Shown: positions 5,738-6,765 of the stretch, piece after piece
Position numbering within the stretch: the stretch's first letter is position 1
Layout of the letters: every line of letters begins with the position of its first letter
Made by a program: the position numbers and the translations under genes
Source: Erysipelotrichaceae bacterium
GTDB taxonomy: Bacteria > Bacillota_I > Bacilli_A > Erysipelotrichales > Erysipelotrichaceae
Direction of reading: 5' to 3'
NCBI GenBank assembly: GCA_017418585.1
Contig: JAFONG010000261.1
Coordinates: 1 to 6,765, forward strand
Length of the DNA: 6,765 nt
Notes under the pieces: generated by a model
The model's input: the letters and a program-made list of their open reading frames with translations, nothing else
Told to the model about the DNA's origin: nothing
Databases searched by the model: none

Positions 5738-6765
5738 ATGACACAGAAATATGACGACAGCAGCATAGAGATACTGGAAGGTCTGGAAGCAGTCAGAAAA
5801 AGACCCGGCATGTATATCGGATCAGTTGACGCAAGAGGTCTTCATCATCTGGTATGGGAGATCGTTGACAATGCGATAGACGAAGCGTTGAACGGTTTTG
5901 GAAACGAGATCATTATCGAAATAAACAAGGACGGATCCTGTACGGTAACCGACTTCGGCAGAGGCATGCCTGTCGGTATCCACAAATCCGGAAAGAATAC
6001 GTTACAGGTCATTTTTACCGTGCTTCATGCCGGAGGCAAGTTCTCGGATCAGGGAGGCTACAAGACGGCAGGCGGTCTGCACGGTGTCGGTGCTTCCGTT
6101 GTAAACGCCTTGTCGGAATGGCTGGAAGTCGAGGTATGCAGAGACAAGAAACGCTACCTGATGCGTTTTGAAAACGGCGGGAAAAAGGTTTCAAAACTGC
6201 AGGAACTGGGTCCGACCAACAGAACCGGTTCCAAAGTCACTTTCATGCCAGACAAACGTGTTTTCCAGACTACCGTATTCAATTATCAGACCATTCTGGA
6301 ACGCGCTCAGGAAGAGGCTTTCCTGCTGAAAAACGTAAAACTGACTGTTAAGGATCTTCGTTCCGGCGAGGAACAGTCGTTTTTGTACACTGAAGGCTTG
6401 AAGGCGTTTATGGATTATCTTCATGAGGATAAGGACGTACTGCATGATACAGTTTGTTTTCATGGAGAAAAAGACCGCATTTCCGCCGATATCGCATTCC
6501 AGTACACGGACGGCTATCAGGAAAACACATTCTCCTATGTCAATCTCGTCAGAACATCCGACGGAGGTACGCACGAGATCGGCTACAAGTCCGCTTTTAC
6601 GAAAGTTATCAACGAATTTGCCAGAGAAAACGGACTCTTAAAAGAAAAAGACAAGAACTTCGAGGGAAGCGATGTCAGAGAAGGTCTTACTTCGATCATT
6701 TCCTGTTCCATTCCGGAATCCATTCTGCAGTTTGAAGGGCAGACCAAAGGGAAACTAGGAACACC
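5738..6765 (+). CDS. parE: DNA topoisomerase IV subunit B, N-terminal part (3' end outside window)
   Basis: This is the ATPase subunit of topoisomerase IV, which works with ParC to unlink daughter chromosomes. The first 342 codons are present with no stop; the TOPRIM and C-terminal parts lie beyond the right edge. The GHKL ATPase domain shows LEAVRKRPGMYIG (16-28), the EIVDNAIDEA box with the expected catalytic Glu41 and Mg-binding Asn45, DFGRGMP (72-78) and the ATP-lid GGLHGVGAS (112-120). The transducer domain follows, with VNLVRTSDGGTHE and the QTK loop (335-337), whose Lys contacts the ATP gamma-phosphate. KFSDQGGYKTAGG and ENGGKKV favour ParE over GyrB. The ATG at 5738 fits the family N-terminus. 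AAAGG (5731-5735) is only 2 nt upstream, too close for a normal ribosome binding site. An in-frame TTG at 5681 is also open but lies upstream of the predicted promoter. Confidence 0.95.
   Translation, partial: MTQKYDDSSIEILEGLEAVRKRPGMYIGSVDARGLHHLVWEIVDNAIDEALNGFGNEIIIEINKDGSCTVTDFGRGMPVGIHKSGKNTLQVIFTVLHAGGKFSDQGGYKTAGGLHGVGASVVNALSEWLEVEVCRDKKRYLMRFENGGKKVSKLQELGPTNRTGSKVTFMPDKRVFQTTVFNYQTILERAQEEAFLLKNVKLTVKDLRSGEEQSFLYTEGLKAFMDYLHEDKDVLHDTVCFHGEKDRISADIAFQYTDGYQENTFSYVNLVRTSDGGTHEIGYKSAFTKVINEFARENGLLKEKDKNFEGSDVREGLTSIISCSIPESILQFEGQTKGKLGT

Noticed and set aside
6423..6735. Plus-strand ORFs (72 and 93 codons) and a minus-strand ORF at 6191-6574 inside parE
   Set aside because: The parE frame is open and matches the family throughout; these are shadows that stand out only because parE is cut by the window edge.

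Overview
The window looks like ordinary chromosome from a low-to-moderate GC Firmicute. The gene set (pheST, yneF/UPF0154, plsY, parE) and protein sequences fit that phylum, and an Erysipelotrichia-like lineage is my best guess from general impression only. TGA serves as a stop for three genes and tryptophan is read from TGG, so the code is not that of Mycoplasma. I see no phage, transposon, CRISPR array or tRNA gene.

Positions 1-4530 form one tight plus-strand gene string. It holds the 3' two-thirds of pheS, complete pheT (8 nt gap), a divergent PfkB-family sugar kinase (15 nt gap) and a thioredoxin-like lipoprotein that overlaps the kinase stop as ATGA. The first two genes make the two subunits of phenylalanyl-tRNA synthetase. 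The last two have no obvious link to translation and appear to be carried along by transcription or translational coupling. I see no convincing intrinsic terminator after the lipoprotein gene.

Positions 4531-4796 are noncoding but strongly structured. A perfect TATAAT box lies just upstream of a roughly 150-nt element. Its ends form a perfect 9-bp stem, followed inward by a second stem, a wide open bubble with a small hairpin on its 3' strand, and an apical stem. This is the architecture of 6S RNA, and I call it a candidate 6S-like RNA. An 11-bp inverted repeat brackets its -10 box and competes with the closing stem. A separate good promoter then drives the small membrane protein gene yneF (4797-5009).

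Two back-to-back hairpin terminators (5008-5062) separate yneF from the convergent minus-strand plsY (5063-5665), which encodes the first acyltransferase of phospholipid synthesis. plsY and parE diverge from a 72-bp gap in which their predicted promoters overlap. parE (topoisomerase IV subunit B) starts at 5738 and runs off the right edge. Both edge genes, pheS and parE, are incomplete only because the window cuts them.
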